DNA of 37,865 nt from CAZEJK01 sp964512045. GTDB lineage: Bacteria > Acidobacteriota > Thermoanaerobaculia > Thermoanaerobaculales > Sulfomarinibacteraceae. The notes beneath the pieces are model-generated. The model ran no database searches, was not told where the DNA came from, and saw only the letters and a list, made by a program, of their open reading frames with translations. The stretch covers positions 1 through 37,865 of the forward strand of contig CAZEJK010000028.1 in assembly GCA_964512045.1 (NCBI GenBank), given 5' to 3'. Shown here piece by piece: positions 1-8,500 of the stretch (position 1 is the first letter of the stretch; the number at the start of each line of letters is the position of its first letter). The position numbers and the translations under genes are program-made.

Positions 1-42
1 AGCCGGTCCCCGGCGAATGCCTCGGCTCCTTCGGAGATGCGG
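1..42 (+). repeat. Dispersed CCGG-N-CCCCGG repeat, copy 1 (cut by window start)
   Basis: The 15-mer CCGGTCCCCGGCGAA at 3-17 is nearly identical to the last 15-mer unit of the copies near 2237, 30345 and 37858 (minus strand). It is followed by an ATGCCTCG box and a TTCGGAGATGCGG box that also match, more loosely, what follows the other copies. Upstream units, if present, lie outside the window. The bases from 43 to 237 hold no gene that I can support; they are the 3' flank of the minus-strand GGDEF gene. Confidence 0.6.
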
Positions 43-237
43 CGGTGATCAGTCGCTGCGTGCCACCCTCTCTCCCCGGAGCCTGCTCTGCGAGCTTCAG
101 AGATTGAAGGATGCTGCGCAAGCTCGAAGCACGGACGGACAGGCGGAGGTAGAGCCTTCGCCGGCTTCTCGATCGCACGGTTCTTCGCGCCGCCCTCCTA
201 CGAACGGTGGATGCACCGCCTTCGTCCTGACGAGGCG

Positions 238-1692
238 CTACTCCCGCGAAGCATCGCGACATCCCTTGTTCTCATACATCCGGATGTCCGCAAGCCGGAT
301 CAGCTCCTCCTTCGAGCTGACCTCGTGCGGATAGGTGGCCACGCCCACCGATACGCCCAGGGTGGCGTCGATCCCCTCCTCCTGGAGAAACACGTTCTCC
401 TCGATGACCTGTCGGATCATCTCGGCGACCCCGAGCGCCTCCGCACGGTCCGTCTGGGGCATGACGACCACGAACTCGTCTCCCCCGTAGCGGGCCGGAA
501 GGTCTTGCTTGCGGACTGCTGTGTGGAGCAGGAAGCCGATCTCTCGCAGCACCCGGCTACCGCGAAGATGGCCCCAGCGATCGTTGATCGGCTTGAACCG
601 ATCGAGATCGAAGAACGCCAGGGAGAGCACCGAGTCGTACCGGTCCACCAGCTCGAGCTCACGCTCGAGGAACTGGTGGAAGTAGCGCACACTGTACAGC
701 GGCGTCACCTCGTCGGTGATCGCCAGCTCCCTCGTCTTCTCGAACAGCCGGATGTTCTCCAGTGCGAGCGCAACCGAGTCGGTCACCGGCCGGAGGCGAC
801 GGACAGTCTCGTCGTTGAATGCACCGACCTCACACGATGCCAGTCCGAGCACCCCGATGGTCCGAGCGTCCCAGATCAGCGGCAGCAGCACGTACGAACG
901 GATCCCCTCCTCCAACAACCGAAAGTCCTCGATAAACCGACGCCGTCGCAGAAGATCGGTCTCCACCACCGACGCGTTTCCCAGCACGACGGAGCCCGGA
1001 CCGCTGCCAACGACCGGGATCACCGCGCCGAGACCCCAGTAGCTCCCGGCAGGGTACGAGACCACCTCGATGTAGTCGGCGGACTCGTTGAGGAAACCAC
1101 AGGTCAACCTGTCAAACTCCTGGATGGTCGAGAACTCCTCCGCAAACCGCAGAATTGCAGTCTCCAAACCGTCGCCAGAGGTCAAGGTGGCGATCATCCG
1201 GTTGAGAAACTCCGCGCGATGCGAGGTCTCTCGGAGCTCTGCGATCGCGCGGTTCCTGTCGACCCCGGTCCCTATGATCTTTCCCGCGACCGTGACCAGG
1301 CCCGGATCGACGCTGGAGCCGTCCGGTCGGGGGTCCAACAGCACCATGCTGCCGAGCGTCGCTTCCTTGACCGTCATCGCTCCGGCGATGTACACGCCGC
1401 CTCCTGCAGCCGGCTGGTAGGTCACGGACAGCTGCTGCACTGCACCGCGGCCAAGCTCCATCACCTCAGGGGCATCGGCGACCACCAGCGAGTGCTCTGC
1501 AGCAACCCGGACCTCTCCCGCCTCGTCGAGCACGAACAGCGCACCTCCCTCGAGGTGCAGCTCCTCGACCAGGTGCTTCAGGCTCGCGTGCAGCAGCCCA
1601 TCCTCGTCCCGCTGATCGGCCAGATCGTCGAGGAGCGGGACCAGCGATGCAAGAACGGGCTCCAGCTCGGGGTACAGATCATTCTCGCCCAC
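238..1692 (-). CDS. GAF-GAF-GGDEF diguanylate cyclase
   Basis: A 484-residue soluble protein predicted to make cyclic di-GMP from two GTP. There is no signal peptide or membrane segment. Residues about 15-155 and 165-310 look like two GAF sensor domains, the second ending in the usual linking helix; the GGDEF domain covers about 320-480. The active-site GGDEF is intact at 403-407. An RxxD at 394-397 sits five residues before it, the spacing of the inhibitory I-site, so product inhibition is expected. The metal-binding FDLD and the ND of the guanine pocket are present, but the usual GD after the GH is GS. The start is GTG; no Shine-Dalgarno is seen and a promoter lies immediately upstream, so the message may be nearly leaderless. 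Ligands of the GAF domains are unknown. Confidence 0.93.
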   Translation of the reverse strand: MGENDLYPELEPVLASLVPLLDDLADQRDEDGLLHASLKHLVEELHLEGGALFVLDEAGEVRVAAEHSLVVADAPEVMELGRGAVQQLSVTYQPAAGGGVYIAGAMTVKEATLGSMVLLDPRPDGSSVDPGLVTVAGKIIGTGVDRNRAIAELRETSHRAEFLNRMIATLTSGDGLETAILRFAEEFSTIQEFDRLTCGFLNESADYIEVVSYPAGSYWGLGAVIPVVGSGPGSVVLGNASVVETDLLRRRRFIEDFRLLEEGIRSYVLLPLIWDARTIGVLGLASCEVGAFNDETVRRLRPVTDSVALALENIRLFEKTRELAITDEVTPLYSVRYFHQFLERELELVDRYDSVLSLAFFDLDRFKPINDRWGHLRGSRVLREIGFLLHTAVRKQDLPARYGGDEFVVVMPQTDRAEALGVAEMIRQVIEENVFLQEEGIDATLGVSVGVATYPHEVSSKEELIRLADIRMYENKGCRDASRE

Positions 1693-1701
1693 AGTTGTTT
1701 C

Positions 1702-1730
1702 AACCTAGCCCGCTCCCACTCGACGGTCAA
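1702..1730 (-). promoter_or_regulatory. Sigma70-like promoter of the GGDEF gene
   Basis: Reading the minus strand, TTGACC (1730-1725) is followed after exactly 17 nt by TAGGTT (1707-1702). Transcription would start near 1695, only a few bases before the GTG at 1692, which would give an almost leaderless mRNA. If that is wrong, the start codon lies further downstream. Seen by eye only. Confidence 0.4.
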
Positions 1731-1823
1731 GCCATGCCGCTCGGAATCTCCGTGCAGATCCGGCGACCTCGACGCAGCCCTTGCAGCCGGACGTATACTC
1801 AGGGGTGAGGTGGAGGTGCTCGC

Positions 1824-2183
1824 ATGCAGAACGAGACTGCGTCTTTGACACATCGAATCCCCAAGGATGGCGCCCTCGCAGTCGGTGCCGATGAGGTCGA
1901 CGCGCTCCGCGAAGAGAGCCAGAAGATCCGAGAGGTGGATACCCGCTTCAATGGAGTGATCGAGGTCTTCCAGACAGCGGACGGAGAGTACATCCTCGCC
2001 GAGCAGACTCTCCAGCGACAGCCCGTCATCCGCAAGGTCGGGAGCCCGGCGCAGGCCGATGAGCTGATCCGCTCACGCCTCGAGGTGTACGACCGGATGT
2101 GGGACGGCTGCGGCTGCACGGTGGACTTCTTCGGCAACGTCAGCTGCACGCTCCAACGCGGCCGCGGGCCGCAACCACAGTGA
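1824..2183 (+). CDS. Small cysteine-containing protein of unknown function
   Basis: A 119-residue protein that I do not recognise. It has no signal peptide or membrane segment. The N-terminal half is charged and probably helical. The C-terminal part has a CGC pair and a third cysteine about ten residues later, which could bind metal or form a disulfide. It ends in a basic, Pro/Gln-rich tail. A good ribosome binding site (GGAGG at 1812-1816, seven bases before ATG) supports the start. A possible -10 box TATACT lies at 1794-1799 but has no clear -35. It diverges from the GGDEF gene, so shared control is possible. The reading frame is plausible and its codon usage looks like that of the neighbours. 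Confidence 0.7.
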   Translation: MQNETASLTHRIPKDGALAVGADEVDALREESQKIREVDTRFNGVIEVFQTADGEYILAEQTLQRQPVIRKVGSPAQADELIRSRLEVYDRMWDGCGCTVDFFGNVSCTLQRGRGPQPQ

Positions 2184-2206
2184 TGCTCAGATGGCGCCGG
2201 CTCCGG

Positions 2207-2280
2207 TCCCGACCCCGACAGCCGGATCCCGGCCATCCGGACCCCGGCGATCATGCCTCGCCTTGTCGCAGATGCACCGG
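2207..2280 (+). repeat. Dispersed CCGG-N-CCCCGG repeat, copy 2 (three 15-bp units)
   Basis: Three consecutive 15-bp units can be read: TCCCGACCCCGACAG (2207-2221), CCGGATCCCGGCCAT (2222-2236) and CCGGACCCCGGCGAT (2237-2251). The same three-unit order recurs at 30315-30359. After the units comes ATGCCTCG and then TCGCAGATGC, similar to copy 1. The element fills the gap between the small unknown gene and the oxidoreductase, ending about 27 bases before the latter's start codon, so it would lie in its 5' leader or promoter. Confidence 0.7.
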
Positions 2281-2306
2281 TTTGCAGTTGCCAACAGGAG
2301 CTGTCC

Positions 2307-3275
2307 ATGCACGCAATCACGATCGACAAAGGCACGCTCGTTGAGCGCGATCTCGAACCGCCCGAGCTCACCGCCGGATCCGTCCGGATTCGCGTGGCCG
2401 CCACAGCGGTCAACCGCGCAGACGTGCTCCAGCGGCGCGGTCTGTACCCGCCTCCTCCCGGGGCGTCTCCCCTGCCCGGTTTGGAGTGCTCCGGCGTCAT
2501 CGTAGAGATCGCGGATGATGTACACGGCTGGCAGGTCGGCGACAGGGTGATGGCATTACTGACCGGCGGGGGCTACGCCGAGGAGGTCGTCACACCGGCA
2601 TCGAGCCTGCTTCCGGTACCGGACACCCTCTCACTGGAGTCGGCAGCCGCCATTCCGGAAGCGGTGGCCACCGTCCACCTCAACCTCTTCCGCCTCGGTG
2701 GCCTCGCCAGCGGCGAGATCGCTCTCGTGCACGGTGGATCGAGCGGTATCGGAACCACCGCCATCACGATGGTGCAGTGTGCCGGCGCCCGGACTCTGGT
2801 GACTGCCGGCAGTGACGAGCGCTGCGCTCGATGCAGATCGCTCGGAGCGGAGCTGGCGGTCAACTACCGCCGTGATGAATTCGTCGCCGCCGTCACGGCG
2901 CACACCGACGGCGCCGGCGTCCCGGTCGTACTGGACTGCGTCGGCGGACCGTACCTCGAAGCGAACCTGCGTTGTCTCGCAACGGATGGCCGGTTGGTTG
3001 TCATCGGCCTTCTCGGCGGTACCGACGGCGCCCTCCCGATGGGTCGTCTGCTCGCCAAACGTCTCAGTGTGATGGGCTCGACGTTACGCAGCCGATCGGC
3101 GGCGTTCCGCGGCGAGCTCGTGGCGGACGTAGTGACCACCTGGTACGCGGAAATCGAGACCGGTTCGTTGACGCCAGTCGTCGACTCTGTCATGCCCCTC
3201 TCTGCAGCCGCCGACGCACACCGCAGGATGGAGGCGGGAGAGCACTTCGGCAAGATCGTGATGTCGGTCGCCTGA
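2307..3275 (+). CDS. NAD(P)H:quinone oxidoreductase, PIG3-type, zinc-independent MDR family
   Basis: A 322-residue medium-chain dehydrogenase/reductase resembling human PIG3/TP53I3 and bacterial quinone oxidoreductases, which reduce quinones with NADPH. Diagnostic features are the NRADVLQRRG-YPPPPGAS stretch at about 36-54, the G-E-I-A-L-V-H-G-G-S-S-G-I-G dinucleotide-binding loop near the middle, and absence of the zinc-ligand pattern of alcohol dehydrogenases. Length fits the family. The start at 2307 is chosen over an in-frame ATG at 2253 because AGGAG (2296-2300) precedes it by six bases, and the upstream codons belong to the repeat element. The gene stands alone and converges on the PilZ gene. 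The substrate in this organism is unknown. Confidence 0.93.
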   Translation: MHAITIDKGTLVERDLEPPELTAGSVRIRVAATAVNRADVLQRRGLYPPPPGASPLPGLECSGVIVEIADDVHGWQVGDRVMALLTGGGYAEEVVTPASSLLPVPDTLSLESAAAIPEAVATVHLNLFRLGGLASGEIALVHGGSSGIGTTAITMVQCAGARTLVTAGSDERCARCRSLGAELAVNYRRDEFVAAVTAHTDGAGVPVVLDCVGGPYLEANLRCLATDGRLVVIGLLGGTDGALPMGRLLAKRLSVMGSTLRSRSAAFRGELVADVVTTWYAEIETGSLTPVVDSVMPLSAAADAHRRMEAGEHFGKIVMSVA

Positions 3276-3316
3276 GCTGAGCGGTTCTGCCGGATGAGAT
3301 CTGCCGAGATCCTAAC

Positions 3317-3330
3317 GCGGCCGCGGCCGC
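3317..3330. other. 14-nt perfect GC palindrome between convergent genes
   Basis: GCGGCCGCGGCCGC is its own reverse complement and lies in the 69-nt gap between the stop codons of the oxidoreductase and the PilZ gene. It might help termination on both strands, but there is no loop and no T-tract, so this role is a guess. Confidence 0.3.
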
Positions 3331-3344
3331 ATTGGGCGTCGGCA

Positions 3345-5390
3345 TCAGGGCTCGAGGACGACCCGAACCGCCCCGTCCTCAGCAGCCAATGACTGCACAG
3401 CGACATCCTCCGAGCTGAGGTCAAGGACCACGTACAGCTGCGGTGGATCGAACTCTCTGTGCAAGCCAGCGCGGATCGCCTCGATCCCGCCACCACCCAC
3501 CTCGGTCGTGTACGGACGATACTCCTCCTGGACCCCGATCAACCGGATGAGGACCCGGGGCGGATCGCTGAGCACCAGGTGGTTGAAGTCCTCGGACCCG
3601 ATGGGCGCGTCCGCCACGATCCGAACCTCGGTCTGGCCCTCCTGCCGCGTCCACCTGATCGACTGCACGGCGCCGAGCCCTGAGACCTTCTCCGCAGCCG
3701 CACCCTCATCTTCCACCCGCGCCTCGGCCGGGCTCATATCGGCTGTCGGATCCTCGTCATCCAGCGCCAAGCCTTCGCCTCCTGTTACCCGCTGGGCGTA
3801 CACCCCGGGCTCGCTCACATCGCCAGCATCGTCCCCATCCGTTGGGGGTGCGGGCTCCTGTCCCATCTGCTCTGTGCCGTCCTCGTCCGCGCTCTCGGAC
3901 ACCCCGGACACAGCATCGACAGGCTCGGGCGAGGTCGGATCGCCTTCGCCTTCCACCCGCTCCCCGGCATCGACAACCTCTGGCGGTGCGGGGCCGCCAA
4001 CGAACCAGCTTTCGTACAGCTCGACGATCTGGTCTCGGTACCACCAACCAGCGGCGCCCAGCACCCCAACCAGCAGCAGCACGAGCACCACCCGGCCAGC
4101 AGCTCGCGCACCCCGCTTGCTGTGTCGTGACGCCGCCGCGGTGTCACCGAACTCGATCGACGGCTCGGACCCTGGCAAGCGCTGCGTCCCTCCCTCGCCG
4201 CTGTCCTCCTCATCAGGACCTCCGAAGTCGAGGTCGAGGCCCACCCGCGACGACCAACGATCGGCGGGCGCCTCTCGGCTGGAGGGAGCTGCAGCACCAA
4301 AGCCAGCCGGCGGCCTCTCGTCACCGTCTGCCCCGCCGGAAACGCTCGCCGGCGGAGTTGGTTCGAACGATGCTGGTGGCGGCGTGCTCGAAGGCCGATA
4401 CGCCTCTTCATGCCGCCGTGCCGTCTCTGGGTCCTCGGGCGGCGATGGCGGCTGTTCCCCCGCTGGCTCTGGCTGCTCGGATTGGGACGCCTCCTGCTCA
4501 AATCGACCGTCAGAGCGGGGAGACGGCTCGGCCGCGGGCACCACGAGCGCCTCCTCGGAAAGCTCCTCTGCATCTTCGTCGTCATCGACAACGAAGCCGG
4601 CATCGCCCTCATCGATGTCGAGCGCGAGCGAAGGGCCGGGCTCCAGCTCCAGCTCCATCTGCTCGCTACCACCAGACGACGGATGTGCTAGCTCCAGATC
4701 GTCGCCCTTGTCGTCGCCGGCACCCGGGGCTTCGGGCTCGAGATCCAACGACCGCTCACGAACCTCGGCAGCCGTCCGAGCCCGCTGCTCCTGTTTCGCT
4801 CCCGCGTCCTCGAGGGCAACCGCCGCCTGCTCGTCCGGGCTCTCGCCCTGCGTCGGCGCCTCGTGTGCGGCGGTCTGGTCTTCTCCCTCCTGGCCGCGCA
4901 CCTTCAGCTGAATCTTCGACGGCCTCGACGCCGTCTTGCGCGACGGAGCTGGCTTGGACAGTGATGGCGGCTCAGCAGCGACACCGCGGTTGACGTCCCG
5001 CTCCAGGTCGAACGGGACGCCCCCCCGGCGCACCGTCTCATCGACGACCTTGTCGATCAGCTGCTTGCTTTGCCGATCCAGGGATATGAACTGCACACCC
5101 ATTCCAGGGGGAATCTCGGGGCCGAGTCGTCGTTCTCGGATCCACACCACGACCCCGCTGCCTTGCACCAGGACGATCCCCTCTCCATCCTGCTCGATCG
5201 CGATCCGGAAACGCACGACCGTCCCGGGCGGCTTCGGAGTATCGGAGGAGATGAACATCCCGCCACGAGAGATGTTCGTTGCGTACTCGTTGAGAAACCC
5301 CTGGAACGACGAGAAGCTGAGCTCGACCCTGGCCTGGAAGTCTACTCTGACATCGCTGCGTCGCCCACCGCCTTCGGCACCGTCGGTCAT
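3345..5390 (-). CDS. PilZ - acidic linker - TM - AMIN-like fusion protein
   Basis: A 681-residue protein with an unusual layout. Residues about 8-120 form a PilZ domain with both c-di-GMP-binding signatures, RxxxR at 11-15 and NxSxGG at 39-44, so binding is likely. A long, low-complexity Pro/Glu/Ser/Asp-rich region follows to about 415. One hydrophobic helix at about 424-447, preceded by basic residues, predicts a cytoplasmic N-terminus and periplasmic C-terminus. A second acidic linker leads to a C-terminal domain (about 573-681) with the AMIN pattern: a V-x-x-I-R-W start, alternating strands and L-x-D-P-P-R-V-L-I. AMIN domains localise proteins to peptidoglycan or to envelope complexes. The inferred role is to pass a c-di-GMP signal to the periplasm. 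GGAAGGGG just before ATG supports the start. Confidence 0.85.
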   Translation of the reverse strand: MTDGAEGGGRRSDVRVDFQARVELSFSSFQGFLNEYATNISRGGMFISSDTPKPPGTVVRFRIAIEQDGEGIVLVQGSGVVVWIRERRLGPEIPPGMGVQFISLDRQSKQLIDKVVDETVRRGGVPFDLERDVNRGVAAEPPSLSKPAPSRKTASRPSKIQLKVRGQEGEDQTAAHEAPTQGESPDEQAAVALEDAGAKQEQRARTAAEVRERSLDLEPEAPGAGDDKGDDLELAHPSSGGSEQMELELEPGPSLALDIDEGDAGFVVDDDEDAEELSEEALVVPAAEPSPRSDGRFEQEASQSEQPEPAGEQPPSPPEDPETARRHEEAYRPSSTPPPASFEPTPPASVSGGADGDERPPAGFGAAAPSSREAPADRWSSRVGLDLDFGGPDEEDSGEGGTQRLPGSEPSIEFGDTAAASRHSKRGARAAGRVVLVLLLVGVLGAAGWWYRDQIVELYESWFVGGPAPPEVVDAGERVEGEGDPTSPEPVDAVSGVSESADEDGTEQMGQEPAPPTDGDDAGDVSEPGVYAQRVTGGEGLALDDEDPTADMSPAEARVEDEGAAAEKVSGLGAVQSIRWTRQEGQTEVRIVADAPIGSEDFNHLVLSDPPRVLIRLIGVQEEYRPYTTEVGGGGIEAIRAGLHREFDPPQLYVVLDLSSEDVAVQSLAAEDGAVRVVLEP

Positions 5391-5533
5391 TCGGTTCCCC
5401 TTCCAGCTCCATCATATCCAAGGCGTCTGCCAGCGTCGAGGATTGACGCTCACCAGCGATCAGGCCACCATGGTCGCTGACCCAACCATCCGACCGACTG
5501 GCGGTCCCACCGTTCGCACGAGGAGGCACGACG
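5391..5533. promoter_or_regulatory. Divergent promoter region, PilZ gene / macroglobulin operon
   Basis: These 143 bases separate the divergent starts. On the minus strand a TATGAT -10-like box (5416-5411) precedes the PilZ gene. On the plus strand TTGACG (5443-5448) could be a -35, but the hexamer 17 nt later (CACCAT) is a poor -10. AGGAGG at 5521-5526 is a strong ribosome binding site for the operon. Shared control is possible; promoter positions are tentative. Confidence 0.35.
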
Positions 5534-8500
5534 ATGACCTGGTCTGAAGGTACGATGCGCGGCTCGAGCAGCGCAATACCGACGCGAAGAGCCCATCCCA
5601 CGCTCCTCGTGATCGCCGTTACGATCGTGCTTGCCGCAAGCGGCCTCGCAGCCGAGCTGAGCCCCGACCTGGTTCGAGCCGCAGGGATGGACACCGCCAC
5701 GGTCACCATCGACCGGCTCGGCCGGTACGCGATCCAGGTCGGCGAAGGGCCCGGCGTCGCACTCCGGCTGGTGGACCGAATGGCCGGGCCAGGCCCGTGG
5801 AACGGGACCGCCGGAGAGCACAACGGACGCATCGACGTGATCCTCGACGAGGGCGCCTACCGTGTCGAGACTCGGGGGGCCACGGAGGCTACCGGTACGG
5901 CACGCCTCCGACTCGAGCCGTTCGTCGAGCGCAACACGACGCCCATTGGGTTGGACGATCACAGGCGGGAGCTCGTCCAGCTGCGCGATCTCGAGCAGCG
6001 CTCCTGGTGGTTGCAAACCGATGCCCGGACCACTGTGGTCATCCGGGCGGCGGGCCGCGCGCTCCACGACCTGCGCTTGTGGCGTGATGGCAACTGGCTT
6101 CTGGACGCCACACCGAGCGCTCAACGGATCGAACCGACCACGGGCCGTCCGCTGCGTCAGCTGCGGCTGGTGGCCACGCTCGAGCCTGGAACGTACCGGT
6201 TGTGTGCCTACGGGGGGCCGGCCCTGCCCTGGGCCAGCGGCGGCTCCGAGATGCCGCTGATCGTGGAGCGTGGAGTGCATACCCGGCCCGTGGCAACACG
6301 CACCCACCACGAGATCGGCCCGTTCGGAGCGGATGAGTGGTTGATCCCCGCCCCCGCGAGCTTCGTCCGCCTCGAGCTCCCGGAAACGGCGCGCGCCTCG
6401 CTCGAGGCCCATCCGTACGACCCCGACACTCCGCGGTTGGCCACGGGCGCGGTGGCACGCATCGAGGTCGACAGCCGCCGACCGGTGGCCGAGCTCGAGG
6501 TGTCCGCCGCCGGCGAGCCGTTCACTCGGGTCGTCGTGCGCGGCACGCCCGGGCAGCCGTACTCACTCCAGCACTTCGAGGCCAACGACCTGTACCGGTT
6601 CAACCGCAGCGGGCGCTGGTGGATCTCCACCGTCTCCAGCGGCGATCACCGGGATTGGATCGACGCGACCGCGGTGCTGCTCCGCACGGTGCCGGGCTCA
6701 CGACAACTGGAGAGCACGCCGTGGCGCACCGTCGCGATCCGAGTCGGACCGGACAGAGGGTGGGTGCGACGGTGCACCCTCGCCGAAGAGCCCTCCAGTG
6801 TGTTCGTGGAGATCGCCGAGGACGGTGTCTACACGCCACTGGCCGAGGATGTCGAGGCCAGCTTCCAGATCCAGCCGTTCCTTCTGGAACCGCCACCGAG
6901 ATACGAGCCCCCCGAGTTCCGTCCGGCGCGGGAGAGCTGGCAGCTTCAAGCAGGCCTGTACCTCCTCAGCGTGCGCGCGAGAACCTCGGGCGCCGCCACG
7001 GTGGCCCTCCTGCATGGACCCGCCCAAAGCCATCCGGAGACTCCGTCGGCCGAGACGCCCCCGCGGCTCGCCGAGGCACAGCTGGGAGCTGTCGAGCTGG
7101 ACGCTCGCCGTTGGTACACTCTGGCCATCCCACCGCGGCCTGGGGTGCGGACTGGCGCGCTCCTTCGCGAGCTGCCGCTCGACCCGGCACGCTCCCTGCC
7201 GGTCCGGCTCGAGCCCAACGACCCCGTCACGATCTCGATACGTTGTGATCGGCCGGGCAGTCTCTCGGCAACCCTGCCTTCCGGCACGAACGTCGAGCTC
7301 GCGGTAGGAGACGCTCCCTGGAGCACGGATCCACTCCCGTTGTCCTCCGGCCGCCATGAGGTAACCCTCCGCTCAGACGCTCAGCAGACCGTCGTCGCCA
7401 ACCTCGAGCTGGTGCCGCAGGCGCTGACTCGCGGTGCGCTCCCGTTTCCCGTTCCTGAGCAGGACCCGACGCTCGACTCCCCGCTCCTTCGCCCCGCGGC
7501 ACCTCTGTTCATCGATCTGGCGCGAGATCAGACGGCGGTGTTCGCTGTAGAGGCCGACGAGCCCGCTCTGTACACCATCACCAGCAGCGGGTTGCTCGCC
7601 ACATCCGGCACCCTCCGCTCGCGCACCTCGGCCGAGCTCGAGTCGGACTCTGGTAGCGGTGCAGGGCGCAACTTCTTGCTCGCAACATATCTCGTGGCAG
7701 GCTCGTTCCAGCTCCAGGTGCGCACCCTCGGCGACTCCGCCGGCCGCGCCGGGCTCCATGTCGATCGTTCGCCGCTCGCCGACGGCGGCGTCCTCGTCCC
7801 CGGCGCCCCGGCACGTCTCCAGCTCGCTCCTCAGCAGTCGGTGGCCTACCGATTCTCCCTCGATGCACCAGAGACGGTGCGCGTGCGCGCACTCGGGCCC
7901 GATGGTCCCGTCCGCTGTCGTCTCGAGGACACAGACGGATGGCCCCTCGTGCAGCCGGGCGTTCCCGCCGACCTCACACTCGATCTGGCGGCAGGCGCGT
8001 ACCGGCTCATCATTCTCCCGAGCCCGGTGGGACACCGATNNNNNNNNNNCCGATGCGTCAGCACGCTCGAGATCCTCGAGCCGCCAGCTGAGCGCGAAGG
8101 CCACGGGCCCCATCTCCTCCCTCTCAACACAGCTGCAGAGCACATCTGGACCGAGCCCGAAGAGGGAGAGGAGCGTCTGCCGGATGTCTGGCAGCTCGAG
8201 GTCCCTGCACCGGTGCACGGAACGGTCTCGCTGTCTCCAGGCATGAGCGGACGTCTCGTCCACCCGGACGGGGAAAGCTATCAGGTGGCGCCCGTCCGGG
8301 GATGGAGCGGATCGATCCAGGCGGGCAGCTGGCGACTCGAGCTGCGCGCGGTGCTACCGAACAACCGGCTACCGTACACCGTCGAGCTCGCCACCGAGGA
8401 GCTGGTCGCCGGAGCCTCACGAGCGGTGCGCGCACCCGCTTCGGTGCCGCTCTCGGTGGGAACGGCGCCCCTGACCCGCATCTGGTCCAGCGGAGACCAT

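Noticed and set aside
17..334. 105-residue open frame starting just after repeat copy 1
   Set aside because: No ribosome binding site, no recognisable features, overlaps the 3' end of the GGDEF gene; its first codons are part of the repeat.
211..1848. 545-residue open frame opposite the GGDEF gene
   Set aside because: High-GC antisense shadow: no family signatures, no ribosome binding site, and the opposite strand encodes a complete GGDEF protein.
3508..4993. Two long plus-strand open frames opposite the PilZ gene
   Set aside because: Ser/Arg/Pro-rich low-complexity translations that mirror the acidic linker of the real gene.
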